64,000 nt of DNA from Caccousia sp900752115. Its GTDB lineage: Bacteria; Bacillota; Clostridia; Oscillospirales; Acutalibacteraceae. Where the stretch lies: the NCBI GenBank assembly GCA_902472225.1, contig CABRNB010000001.1:1-64000 (forward strand). Direction: 5' to 3'. The notes beneath the pieces are model-generated. The model did not search any database. It saw only the letters and a list, made by a program, of their open reading frames with translations, and was not told the origin of the DNA. This document shows positions 52,331-60,207 of the stretch, piece after piece (the stretch's first letter is position 1; every line of letters starts with the position of its first letter). A program made the position numbers and the translations under genes.

Positions 52331-52858
52331 TTATTTTCCTTTTTCAAAATCGCGATACATCATGCTGGGCTGGATTCCGGTGTTGTTCTGATATTTTCCG
52401 CTGTGGTACGGTTCATAGTCTCCGTGGAGATCATGGTAATAAATCTGGCAGATTTCCACGTTCGGGTAAATGACAATAGGCTGCACGCAGAAAATTTCCA
52501 GAGTCCAGTAACCTGCGAAGCCTACGTCGCCGAAGCCTGCGGTCACATGGATAAACAAGCCGAGCCGTCCGGTGGAGGAACGGCCCTCCAGCATGGGAAC
52601 AAAGCCCTCTGTCTTCGTATATTCATTGGTGCGCCCCAGATAAAGCCGGTGCGGCTCAAGCCGCAGTCCGCTTTCGGGGATTTCGATACGGCGGCACGGG
52701 TTCGGTACCTTCATGTCGAGCACCGTGTTTTCGTAGACGAGCAGCTCCGGCGCAAGCGTCAGATTGTAGCTGTTCGGGTTGAGCCGGCTCTTGTCAAACG
52801 GCTCAATGATGATATTTCCGCCGATCTGGCGTTCAATTTCCTTTCCGGATAAAATCAT
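52331..52858 (-). CDS. dcd: dCTP deaminase
   Basis: A 175-residue trimeric dUTPase-fold protein. GRSSTGRLGLFIHVTAGFGD has the catalytic Glu region and active-site Ser/Arg; also NPNSYNLTLAPEL near the N-terminus and the C-terminal flexible YQNNTGIQPS. It deaminates dCTP to dUTP for thymidylate synthesis; some relatives also remove pyrophosphate. Start at 52858 with AGGAGG upstream; followed by a terminator. Confidence 0.93.
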   Translation of the reverse strand: MILSGKEIERQIGGNIIIEPFDKSRLNPNSYNLTLAPELLVYENTVLDMKVPNPCRRIEIPESGLRLEPHRLYLGRTNEYTKTEGFVPMLEGRSSTGRLGLFIHVTAGFGDVGFAGYWTLEIFCVQPIVIYPNVEICQIYYHDLHGDYEPYHSGKYQNNTGIQPSMMYRDFEKGK

Positions 52859-52881
52859 GAAAGCTCCTCCTGACGGCCGGT

Positions 52882-53772
52882 TCAGCCGCGGTTGCCGCTC
52901 AGATAAAAAATGGCGATGCCGCCCGGGCCGGTGTGGGTGCCGAGAATCGGGCCGAGGTCGTTGACGATGATCTCCTTCGGATGGACGCGGCTTTTCGTCT
53001 GCTTATACAGATACTTTGCATCCTCCTGAGCGTCGCAGTGCACAATGAACACCGTCTGATTTTCCGGCTGCTGGATGCTCTTTTCCATCTGGTTCAGCAG
53101 CGCGTCGAGAGACTGACGGCGGCCGCGCACCTTCATGGCGGGAATGAGATGACCCTCGTCGTCGATGCGGAGCACAGGCTTGATGCCGAGCATGGAGCCG
53201 AACAGAGCGGCAGCAGCGGAGAGACGTCCGCCGCGCTTCAAATGGTTGAGGTCGTCGACGGTGAAATACTGTGAGAGGCTGAAGCGGTGCACGCTCACCC
53301 ATTCTGCCGCCTCATCCAGGGTGGCTCCGGCTTTTTGCTTGAGGGCGGCGTAATATACGAGCAGGCCCTCGCCCATGGAGACTGCCAGGGAGTCGACCGG
53401 AACAACCCGGCGGCCCGGATATTTTTCCTTGAGCTGTTCAATGGCTTCGAGTGCGCGCTGGTATGTGCCGGACAGGGAGGAGGAGAAGCCGATATACAGC
53501 ACGTCGAGCCCCTCGCGCAGATACGGCTCAAAGGTTTCGAGAAAGGTGACGGTGTTGATCTGGTTTGTCTTGGACATTTCTCCGGCGCGCAGGCGGCCGT
53601 AGAATTCCTTACTCGACATCTCACGCGCGTCCGGGTAATTGTGGTAAACCTCGTCGCCGAAGATGAACTCCATGGGAATGACTTCGACGTCGAGCTCCTC
53701 GACAAGCTTTGGAGTCAGATCGCTGGTGGAATCCGTGACAATCTTGTACGTGCAGCTGTTTTTGTTTGCCAT
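52882..53772 (-). CDS. DegV family fatty acid-binding protein (copy 2)
   Basis: With the ATG at 53772 the protein has 296 residues. N-terminal KIVTDSTSDLTPKLVEELD, then IGFSSSLSGTYQRAL and VDSLAVSMGEGLL, and the C-terminal GPILGTHTGPGGIAIFYL are hallmarks of DegV/FakB proteins that hold a fatty acid for the kinase FakA. No fakA is nearby. It is downstream of a close paralogue by 28 bases. Confidence 0.92.
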   Translation of the reverse strand: MANKNSCTYKIVTDSTSDLTPKLVEELDVEVIPMEFIFGDEVYHNYPDAREMSSKEFYGRLRAGEMSKTNQINTVTFLETFEPYLREGLDVLYIGFSSSLSGTYQRALEAIEQLKEKYPGRRVVPVDSLAVSMGEGLLVYYAALKQKAGATLDEAAEWVSVHRFSLSQYFTVDDLNHLKRGGRLSAAAALFGSMLGIKPVLRIDDEGHLIPAMKVRGRRQSLDALLNQMEKSIQQPENQTVFIVHCDAQEDAKYLYKQTKSRVHPKEIIVNDLGPILGTHTGPGGIAIFYLSGNRG

Positions 53773-53800
53773 TTCAGGCAGCGCTCCTCTCGACAATCAT

Positions 53801-54676
53801 TCAGTCCTTGTTGTCCGCCATGAAGAACAGGGCGATGGTGCCGGGGCCGGAATGGGCGCCGATCACCGGACCGATCATATTGATATAGATTTTGGTACCG
53901 GGGAACTTTTCGCGGATCTGGGCCGCGACATATTCGGCGTCCTGCTGGGCGTCGCCATGGCTCAGAAAAACGGTTTTGGCATTTTCCAGCTGAGCGGTTT
54001 TACCCATATGCTTGACAAGGGCGTCAAGGGACTGGCGGCGGCCGCGCACCTTTTCGACCGGGATCAGATGACCCTCGTTGTCAACGTGAAGAACCGGCTT
54101 GATGCCGAGCATGGTGCCGACAAAGGCCGCCGTGCTGCTGACGCGTCCGCCGCGCTTCAGATGGTTGAGGTCATCGACGGTGAACCAGTGTGCGAGGTGG
54201 TTGCGGTTGTCAATCACCCACTGCTCGAGCTCCTGCATGGAAAGGCCCGCGCGCTTCTGCTGCACGGCATAGTACACCAAAAGGCCCTCGCCCATGGAAG
54301 CGGCAAGCGTGTCCACCACGATGATGGTGCGTTCCGGGAAGCGGGTGCGCAGCTCTTCGACCGCCATACAGGCGCTGTTGTACGTGCCGGAGAGGCCGGA
54401 TGAGAACGCCATATAGAAAAGATCATGACCGGCGCTGAGGATGGGGGTGAAGACGTCAATGAAAGTTGCCGTATTGATCTGATTGGTGGTGGAGCTTTCG
54501 CCGCTGCGGATGCGGCTGTAAAACTCTTTGGCACTCATATCACGTTCGTCGGGGTAGTTTCGATAGACCTTCTCGCCCATGACAAATTCCATGGGGATCA
54601 CCTGGATGTCCAGTTCATCGATCAGGGCTGGGGTAAAGTCGCAGTTGGAATCGGTAATGATTTTGTAGTCGCTCAT
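53801..54676 (-). CDS. DegV family fatty acid-binding protein (copy 1)
   Basis: A 291-residue DegV protein (KIITDSNCDFTPALIDELD, MAFSSGLSGTYNSA, VDTLAASMGEGLL, GPVIGAHSGPGTIALFFM) alignable along its whole length with copy 2, with more than half of residues the same by eye. Tandem copies with divergent lid regions may bind different acyl chains. GAGAGGAG lies before the ATG. Confidence 0.93.
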   Translation of the reverse strand: MSDYKIITDSNCDFTPALIDELDIQVIPMEFVMGEKVYRNYPDERDMSAKEFYSRIRSGESSTTNQINTATFIDVFTPILSAGHDLFYMAFSSGLSGTYNSACMAVEELRTRFPERTIIVVDTLAASMGEGLLVYYAVQQKRAGLSMQELEQWVIDNRNHLAHWFTVDDLNHLKRGGRVSSTAAFVGTMLGIKPVLHVDNEGHLIPVEKVRGRRQSLDALVKHMGKTAQLENAKTVFLSHGDAQQDAEYVAAQIREKFPGTKIYINMIGPVIGAHSGPGTIALFFMADNKD

Positions 54677-54796
54677 AAATGGAAGCTCCTCTCATCTTTT
54701 ATAGTATATCGGAAAGGGCCGCCTGGCCGAATTGTTTCATTTTATTATACCTTTTTTTTGCGGATGTGTCCACCGTTTCCAGAGAAAAGCGGCGCG

Positions 54797-54834
54797 AAAA
54801 AAGGCTCCCCTCCTTGTGAGAGGGAAGCCGTTTT
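54797..54834 (-). terminator. Terminator after the 6S RNA
   Basis: Minus strand GGCTTCCCTC-TCACAAG-GAGGGGAGCC followed by six T. Confidence 0.85.
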
Positions 54835-54843
54835 CTCAAAGTA

Positions 54844-55020
54844 CCCCGCCTGGCCGTAATGTGTGAGAATAACCTGCCTACGGAAAGCAGGTGGGTGCCC
54901 GCCCAACGGTTTCACGCTCCCTTCTTCCGGCAAAGCCGGGAGGTCTGCAATCTGCCGCCGGAGCTAAGCTCCCGATTCAAAAGTGTAGGGTTATCATACG
55001 CAAGTCCGCGAACCAGGCAG
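54844..55020 (-). ncRNA. ssrS: 6S RNA (SsrS-like)
   Basis: Between the DUF1292 gene and degV the minus strand can fold into a rod: the ends CCTGCCTGG and CCAGGCGGG form nine pairs; internally ATAACC pairs with GGTTAT; then come a GGAGC/GCTCC hairpin, a CCGGC/GCCGG hairpin and an ACCTGC/GCAGGT hairpin beside GGGCACCCACCT. About 177 nt length, the open central bubble and the GGGCACCCACCT with GGCCAGG near the 3' end match Firmicutes 6S RNA as I recall it. 6S RNA binds the RNA polymerase-sigma-A holoenzyme and mimics an open promoter. A weak promoter (TTGAGG, 17, GAATAA) overlaps the end of the DUF1292 gene. Exact ends are estimates. Confidence 0.72.
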
Positions 55021-55031
55021 GAAAAGTCTTT

Positions 55032-55337
55032 TTATTCCTCTTCGGATTCCTCTGCCTCAAACATCTCGTCGAAGCGCTTTTCAAACTCAGCGGCAAGGCG
55101 ATCGGCGAGCTCGTCGTCCTCCACCTCGGCCAGCTGCTGCTCGCCGTCCTCTTCGAAGGCCTGGAAAATATAGTAGGAGCCGTCGGCTTCTACCTGATCC
55201 TGCGGATCTTCAAAGGTGGGGAGCAGGGCGTAGAAGCAGCCCTCGTCGTTTTCTATGATATCCAGGATCTCAAACTCATGCTCCTGGCCGTCCTCGTCCA
55301 CAAGTGTGAGCAGATCCGGGCTGAAATCTTCGTTCAT
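55032..55337 (-). CDS. DUF1292 domain-containing protein (YrzB-like)
   Basis: The start at 55337 (AAGGAG eleven bases upstream) gives a 101-residue, strongly acidic protein beginning MNEDFSPDLLTLVDEDG. It has the family pattern HEFEILDIIENDEGCFYALLP then EADGSYYIFQAFEEDGE. Function unknown; in Bacillus it sits by alaS/ruvX, while here ruvX is 18 kb away. Confidence 0.88.
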   Translation of the reverse strand: MNEDFSPDLLTLVDEDGQEHEFEILDIIENDEGCFYALLPTFEDPQDQVEADGSYYIFQAFEEDGEQQLAEVEDDELADRLAAEFEKRFDEMFEAEESEEE

Positions 55338-55475
55338 ACCAAAGCATACTCCTTTCTGAAGAACTCTTTCGTATGTATTGTACATGCGATTTGCTCCGAA
55401 GTCAACCGAAAAATCAATGAAAGAAAAAATAAACAGTTTTTTAAAAGTTTGTTTATATTTTTTCATCAAAAACAC
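55338..55475. other. AT-rich gap between DUF1292 gene and ncRNA promoter
   Basis: A 138-base AT-rich region with divergent promoters: plus strand promoter described next, and on the minus strand the start region of the DUF1292 gene. No ORF with support. Confidence 0.5.
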
Positions 55476-55509
55476 TTGACAATACCGCGCCGGTGTAGTA
55501 TAGTATAAT
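55476..55509 (+). promoter_or_regulatory. Strong promoter of the large ncRNA candidate
   Basis: TTGACA (55476-55481), a 17-base spacer and TATAGT (55499-55504), overlapped by TATAAT (55504-55509). Transcription would start near 55511. Confidence 0.88.
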
Positions 55510-56220
55510 CACAACAAAGGAAGAGATACAAAGAAAGCAGACAAAATATCCGCTGAAAGCAAAAGAAGGAATTTTGCATTAACAAAGTTTTTTCAGCAAG
55601 GGAAGCGGATAAGAAGAATGTGGAAGGAATGTCTGCGAATTGTACCACTCACTTTTGTGCAGATTTAGACAGAAAGGGGTGCAGTCCAATGGACACCAAA
55701 CCGCAGCAGTATCCGGCAGACGTTGTTCTGTTGGACGGCGTCTGCTGAGATAAAGAAAACGTGTTCTCTACAAGAGCGGTAAAGCTGATGAATACCAGAG
55801 GAATGAGAGCAAAGGCATAGAGGTATGTATTGCGGATCATTCGGAAAAGGGAAAGGCAGCGAAACCGTAAATATCGTGTAGACCAAAAGCTTTGAGCTGA
55901 ATTGATGGTTAGCTCGGATTTTATTGAACCATTTGTACAGAAAGGAACGGGAAGTAAATCCAGTGCAGTTTCTGAGCATGGTCTCAATGAATCGAAGGTT
56001 TGCAGAATAGCGTGATCTATTTTCAAAAACCCGATTGTAGCTTTTGGAAAAGCTTGAAACATTTTCGTTTCACGAAACAAAGAGTGCGGTAATTCTGGAA
56101 AATAGCTAAGCACGCAGTTGAAATTCTGAAAACTTTTTCTTAGGTGAAGCCCAATGTACAGCATTTGACCCTTCTGAAAAGAAGGAAACGGATATTTCCC
56201 TTTCGCGTAGACTTTTAGAA

Positions 56221-56733
56221 GTTACAGCAACATTCTTTGGAGATTAAGAATGACTGGAAACAAAATGAATCCCATGCAGTGATAAAGTGGAAGCTCCGGA
56301 AAAGGAGTGGATTCCCCTCAGCGGTGATTTTTAAGTGTTACGGCGACGTTCCGTTTATGGAATGACCGGAAACAAATAAAATTCCATGCAGTGATTCTAT
56401 AGAAGCTTCGAAGGAGAAGCGTTGTTCCAAGCGGTGAATTTTAGTAGTTACGGCAACGGTTTTCATCAGAAGACAGACCGGAAACAAACGATTTCCAAGC
56501 AGTGAACCTATAGAGCTTCAAAGAAGAAGCGTTGTTCCCAAGCGGTGAATTTTAGCAGCTCCGGCGACGGTTTGCGGATGCAGGCTGACCGGAAGCACAA
56601 GACTCCCAGCAGTGAACAAAGAAGCTTCGAAGGAGAAGCAGTTTATCACCAGCAGAGATTTATGTAGTTACAGCAACATTTCTCCGGTTTGAGAGAATGA
56701 CTGTAAACCCTTAATCCCATGCACAGATAAAAG
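56221..56733 (+). repeat. Five ~110-nt structured RNA units with compensatory changes
   Basis: Units begin at 56221, 56337, 56447, 56558 and 56667, the last incomplete. Each starts GTTAC-R-GC-R-AC (unit 4: GCTCCGGCGAC), followed by a hairpin, TGAC-Y-GGAAACAAA and CAGTGA, then a second hairpin and, in complete units, AGCGGTGA with a run of T. Hairpin 1 keeps its shape with new bases: CATTCTT/AAGAATG, TTCC/GGAA, GTTTTC/GAAGAC, GTTTGC/GCAGGC, CATTTCTC/GAGAGAATG. CAG pairs CTG in units 1 and 5 and CGG pairs CCG in the others. Hairpin 2 is GCTTC/GAAGC in units 2-4 and CTCC/GGAG in unit 1. Confidence 0.85.
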
Positions 56734-56736
56734 TAT

Positions 56737-56774
56737 TACGAGAGCCCCGGCCGGTACCGCCGGGGCTCTCTTGA
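56737..56774 (+). terminator. Terminator of the large ncRNA candidate
   Basis: GAGAGCCCCGG-CCGGTACCG-CCGGGGCTCTC followed by TT and then GATCT; a very stable stem with a short T run. The following 220 bases up to trxB contain a TATACT box (56942-56947) that may start trxB. Confidence 0.75.
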
Positions 56775-56994
56775 TCTGTCCGGACCACGGATCCGGACGG
56801 TGGAAACGCATTTGCCTTTTCTCCTGCTCTTTGGCGGAGCCCCGTTTTGCAGTTGGTTTCCTGTGAAAAGGAAATGTGAATTAATTGTAAACTTTTGGCT
56901 GTTGAGTGAGAAAATCACTTTTTTCCTGTTCTGTTTTTGCTATACTGAAAACCACAAGCTCCCTTTTTGGGGCAGCAGAAAGGCGGAATTTTAG

Positions 56995-57918
56995 ATGGAT
57001 CATAAAATTTGGGATGTTATCATCGTCGGAGGCGGTCCCGGCGGCTACACGGCGGCTTTGTACTGCGGCCGTGCGGCGCTTTCCGTTCTTGTCCTTGAGA
57101 AAATGGCGCCTGGCGGTCAGATGGGGACGACGGATCAGATTGACAATTATCCCGGCTTCCCGGAGGGAATTAACGGATTTGATCTTGCCATGCAGATGCA
57201 GCAGAGCGCTGAAAGATTTGGTGCGCAGACGCGCCTTGAGGACGTCGTCCGTCTCTCTCTGGAGGGAGAGATCAAAACGGTCGTCACTTCCTCCGGCGAA
57301 TACAAGGCGCGCACCGTGGTTCTGGCTACCGGGGCGGCTCCCCGTGAGCTGGGGCTGCCTCGGGAACGCGAGCTGCGCGGCCGCGGCGTTTCTTATTGCG
57401 CGACGTGCGACGGCATGTTTTATCGCGGCAAAGAGGTCGTGGTGGTAGGCGGAGGCAACACAGCGGCCGCCGATGCGCTGTATCTCTCAAAGCTCTGCGG
57501 AAAGGTGACGATTGTGCACCGCCGCGATACGCTGCGTGCTTCGAAAGCATATCTCAAGCCTCTTCAGGAGTGCGGCAACGTGGAAATCCTTTGGGACAGC
57601 CTGCCGGACGAGATTCTCGGAGAGAACGCTGTTTCCGGCTTGCGGGTGAAAAATAAAAAGACAGGCGAGACGCAGGATGTGCCTTGCGCCGGTATTTTCG
57701 TTGCAATCGGAAACGAGCCGAATACGGCTCTCTTCGCGGACAGTGTTGCTCTCGACGGCGGCTATGTCGCTGCGGATGAAACGACCCGTACCAATCTTCC
57801 GGGCGTTTTTGCGGTGGGCGATGTTCGCCGCAAGCCGCTGCGCCAGGTGGTTACCGCCGTTGCGGACGGCGCGATGGCTTCCCATTTCATTGAGGAATAC
57901 CTCTCCGAGGTTCATTGA
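56995..57918 (+). CDS. trxB: Thioredoxin-disulfide reductase
   Basis: A 307-residue flavoprotein: FAD site IIVGGGPGGYTAALYCGR, redox-active CATC (C135, C138), NADPH site VVVGGGNTAAADALYLS, and GVFAVGDVRRKPLRQV. It reduces thioredoxin with NADPH. The ATG has AAAGGCGG upstream. It is downstream of the ncRNA but separated by a terminator; a paired hairpin lies behind it. Confidence 0.95.
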   Translation: MDHKIWDVIIVGGGPGGYTAALYCGRAALSVLVLEKMAPGGQMGTTDQIDNYPGFPEGINGFDLAMQMQQSAERFGAQTRLEDVVRLSLEGEIKTVVTSSGEYKARTVVLATGAAPRELGLPRERELRGRGVSYCATCDGMFYRGKEVVVVGGGNTAAADALYLSKLCGKVTIVHRRDTLRASKAYLKPLQECGNVEILWDSLPDEILGENAVSGLRVKNKKTGETQDVPCAGIFVAIGNEPNTALFADSVALDGGYVAADETTRTNLPGVFAVGDVRRKPLRQVVTAVADGAMASHFIEEYLSEVH

Positions 57919-57935
57919 CACATCTCTGGATACAG

Positions 57936-57996
57936 AAAGAGCGCCTCTGCTCCCCGACCGGTTTGCCGGTTGAGGAGGCAGGGGCGCTCTTTTGTG
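57936..57996. terminator. Bidirectional terminator after trxB
   Basis: AAAGAGCGCCTCTGC ... GCAGGGGCGCTCTTTT with an inner ACCGG/CCGGT stem, between convergent genes. Confidence 0.92.
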
Positions 57997-58024
57997 TTCC
58001 GAAAGGAAAGATGAAAGGGGAGAC

Positions 58025-59176
58025 TCAGATCTCCGGGATCTCAATCTCAATCTCGCGGCCCAGTTCAGCGGATTTCTGAATACCGGAGATAATGGCCTGA
58101 TTGTAGAGAATCTGGCTGGTCGGGACGGGAGCCTCGCCGCCGTTCTTGACTGCGTCGAGGAAGGAACGGATCTTCTTGTAGAAGAGGCCGCCGAAGGAGT
58201 CTCCCTCCGGGCAGAGCGGGATGGTCGTCTGGGTCTGCTCGCCCGCGACGTCGCGGTACAGCGTCATGGGGCCGCCGACGGTGCCGTTCCAGCACTCCGT
58301 GGACGGGATGCGCAGAGCGCCCTTCGTGCCCATGATGATCGTGTCACCGGGAGTGTCAACATGCATCGCCCATGCGATACGGAAATCGAGAATAATATCA
58401 CCCTCCAGGCGAACAAACGCGGCGGCAAAATCGTCCACATCGAAGCGGGCGGCGTCAGCCGGATTGTTGTAAAGAGGATTGGTGCCGAGGAAGTTGGAGG
58501 TGTAGCCCGTCACAGTCAGCGGCTTCGGATAGCCGATGGCGTTGAGCACCATGTCCAGGGAGTAGCAGCCGATATCGCCGAGCGCGCCGATGCCGGCCGT
58601 CTTTTTCTCAATGAAGGTGCTGTTCGGGATGCCGCGGCGGCGTCCGCCGCCGGTCTGGATGTAATAGATCTTGCCCAGCTCGCCGGACTCGACGATCTTC
58701 TTGATCATTTTCATGTTGTCGTCCATGCGGGGCTGGAAGCCGATCGAGAGAAGCTTGCCGCTCTCCTTTTCCGCCTTGCAGATGGCCGCGGCCTCTTCCA
58801 TCGTGACGCACATCGGCTTCTCCAGAAGCACATTGACGCCCTTCTGGAGCGCGTAAATGGTGCACTCCGCATGCGTGACGTTGTAGGTGCAGACACTCAC
58901 GGCGTCGAGGTTCTCCGCCTCGGCGTCGAGCATGGACTTGTGGTCGGGATACAGACGGACGCCTTCAACGCCGTAGCGCTTGAAGAACTTCTCCGCCTTG
59001 CCGGGGATCAGGTCGGCGGCGGCGACGATCTCGACGTCGGGCATCTGCTTGTAGCTCTCAATGTGAGCTTCAGCAATCCAGCCGGTGCCGATGATGCCGA
59101 TCTTCAGCTTGCGGGAGACGTCAATCTCTTCTTCTTCGGTGGGAGGGGTAAACTGGTTGAGAACAGTATCAGACAT
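58025..59176 (-). CDS. Gfo/Idh/MocA family oxidoreductase
   Basis: A 383-residue NAD(P)-dependent dehydrogenase. N-terminal Rossmann LKIGIIGTGWIAEAHIESY, the VLLEKPMC motif with the catalytic-site Lys, and a C-terminal alpha/beta domain with GALGDIGCYSLDMVLNAIG. Members oxidise sugar or polyol hydroxyls. Fourth and last gene of a run with two TIM-barrel isomerases and a second oxidoreductase; AGAGAGGAA lies before the start. Confidence 0.93.
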   Translation of the reverse strand: MSDTVLNQFTPPTEEEEIDVSRKLKIGIIGTGWIAEAHIESYKQMPDVEIVAAADLIPGKAEKFFKRYGVEGVRLYPDHKSMLDAEAENLDAVSVCTYNVTHAECTIYALQKGVNVLLEKPMCVTMEEAAAICKAEKESGKLLSIGFQPRMDDNMKMIKKIVESGELGKIYYIQTGGGRRRGIPNSTFIEKKTAGIGALGDIGCYSLDMVLNAIGYPKPLTVTGYTSNFLGTNPLYNNPADAARFDVDDFAAAFVRLEGDIILDFRIAWAMHVDTPGDTIIMGTKGALRIPSTECWNGTVGGPMTLYRDVAGEQTQTTIPLCPEGDSFGGLFYKKIRSFLDAVKNGGEAPVPTSQILYNQAIISGIQKSAELGREIEIEIPEI

Positions 59177-59237
59177 GGTACGATTCCTCTCTTTTCAAAT
59201 TATGATGGGGAAAGTTATGGCGGGGAAAGACAGCTGC

Positions 59238-60059
59238 TTACAGCAGAGTCTTCAGATATGCGATGCTGATTTCAGCGCATTCCATGGGAGTCTTGTCCAT
59301 GCTCGGGGCGTCCTGCTCGACGACAACCCATTCCGCGCCTGCATCCTCGGCGGCAGCCAGGATGGCGGGGAAGTCCTGCAGGCCCTTGCCCAGCGGACGG
59401 AACTCAAAGGTTTTCTTCTCTTCCTTCTTCTCAGACTCAATGCCGATCAGCTCATACATCTGCTCCGGCTTTTCTCCGGAGAGGAAGAAATCCTTAAGGT
59501 GAACGACGGGAGCACGGCCCGTATACTTGCGCACATAGGCAGCCGGATTCTCGCCGCCGACGTTGACCCAGCAGGTGTCGAGCTCGGTCTGCAGCAGCTC
59601 GGCAGGCACGGTGTCATAGAGAACGTCGAGGGCGTATTTGCCGTCGATCTTCGCAAATTCAAAATCGTGATTGTGATAGAGCAGCGTCATGCCGAGCTTC
59701 TTCGCCGTCTCGCCGAGCAGGCGCGCCCCTTCGATGGTCTTCTGGAACCCGTCTGTGCCGGGACGGTACTCCTCGGTCAGATAGGGGATTGCGACAAAGC
59801 GGCAGCCGATCGCGGCGTATTCGCCGAGGACTTTCTCCGGATCCGCCATCATGTCGACGAACGGAACATGAGCGGAGATCGGGACGAGGCTGTACTTTTC
59901 ACAAAGCGCCTTAACCTCAGCAGGGGCTTTGCCGTAGAGACCGGCGAACTCCACGCCGTCATAGCCGAGCTCCTTCACCTTTTTCAGCGTGCCCTCGAAG
60001 TCCTTCTCAAGATCGTCGCGGACCGAGTACAGCTGGAGCGCGATAGGAAACTTTTTCAT
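59238..60059 (-). CDS. Sugar phosphate isomerase/epimerase (AP-endonuclease-2 fold)
   Basis: A 273-residue TIM barrel. ALQLYSVRDDLEKDF at the start, YDGVEFAGLYG, LLYHNHDFEFAKIDGKY (metal ligands), TCWVNVGGENPAAYV and VVHLKDFFL. Family members isomerise or epimerise keto-sugars and inosose-like substrates with a divalent metal. AAAGGAG precedes the start. Confidence 0.92.
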   Translation of the reverse strand: MKKFPIALQLYSVRDDLEKDFEGTLKKVKELGYDGVEFAGLYGKAPAEVKALCEKYSLVPISAHVPFVDMMADPEKVLGEYAAIGCRFVAIPYLTEEYRPGTDGFQKTIEGARLLGETAKKLGMTLLYHNHDFEFAKIDGKYALDVLYDTVPAELLQTELDTCWVNVGGENPAAYVRKYTGRAPVVHLKDFFLSGEKPEQMYELIGIESEKKEEKKTFEFRPLGKGLQDFPAILAAAEDAGAEWVVVEQDAPSMDKTPMECAEISIAYLKTLL

Positions 60060-60207
60060 GGTGCTGACAACTCCTTTTCCAAAAATCTGTCAATTCTAAT
60101 TTCTTTTGCGGGGGAACTGGTCCCTGCGGAACGCAGGCGGGAACGCCATTCGAAGGGGGTTCCCTTCCGCAGAGCAATTCGCCTGTCAGACGGTGAACAT
60201 GCGGCTT

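Larger units (their letters stand above)
55511..56775 (+). ncRNA. Candidate large structured non-coding RNA (~1.25 kb)
   Basis: A stretch free of plausible plus-strand ORFs runs from a near-perfect promoter to a strong hairpin (56739-56772). It is AT-richer than its surroundings and purine-rich on the plus strand. The 5' part folds into a long rod: TATCCG-CTGAAA-GCAAAA pairs in register with TTTTGC, TTTCAG and CGGATA (55547-55611) with one-sided bulges. Further stems are GCAGACG/CGTCTGC (55717-55746) and GAGCT/AGCTC (55893-55916). The 3' part holds five units of about 110 nt (next entry). Size and style are reminiscent of GOLLD, ROOL or OLE RNAs, but I cannot match it to any of them. Structure evidence is good; function is unknown. 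Confidence 0.7.

Noticed and set aside
55649..56164. 171-codon open frame on the minus strand inside the ncRNA region
   Set aside because: It has no ribosome site, unnatural composition (many Leu, Phe, Ser without domain pattern), and lies antisense to a region with a clear promoter and RNA structure.
56221..56733. CRISPR array in the repeated region
   Set aside because: Period about 110 bases, repeats degenerate throughout, no unique spacers, and no cas genes.
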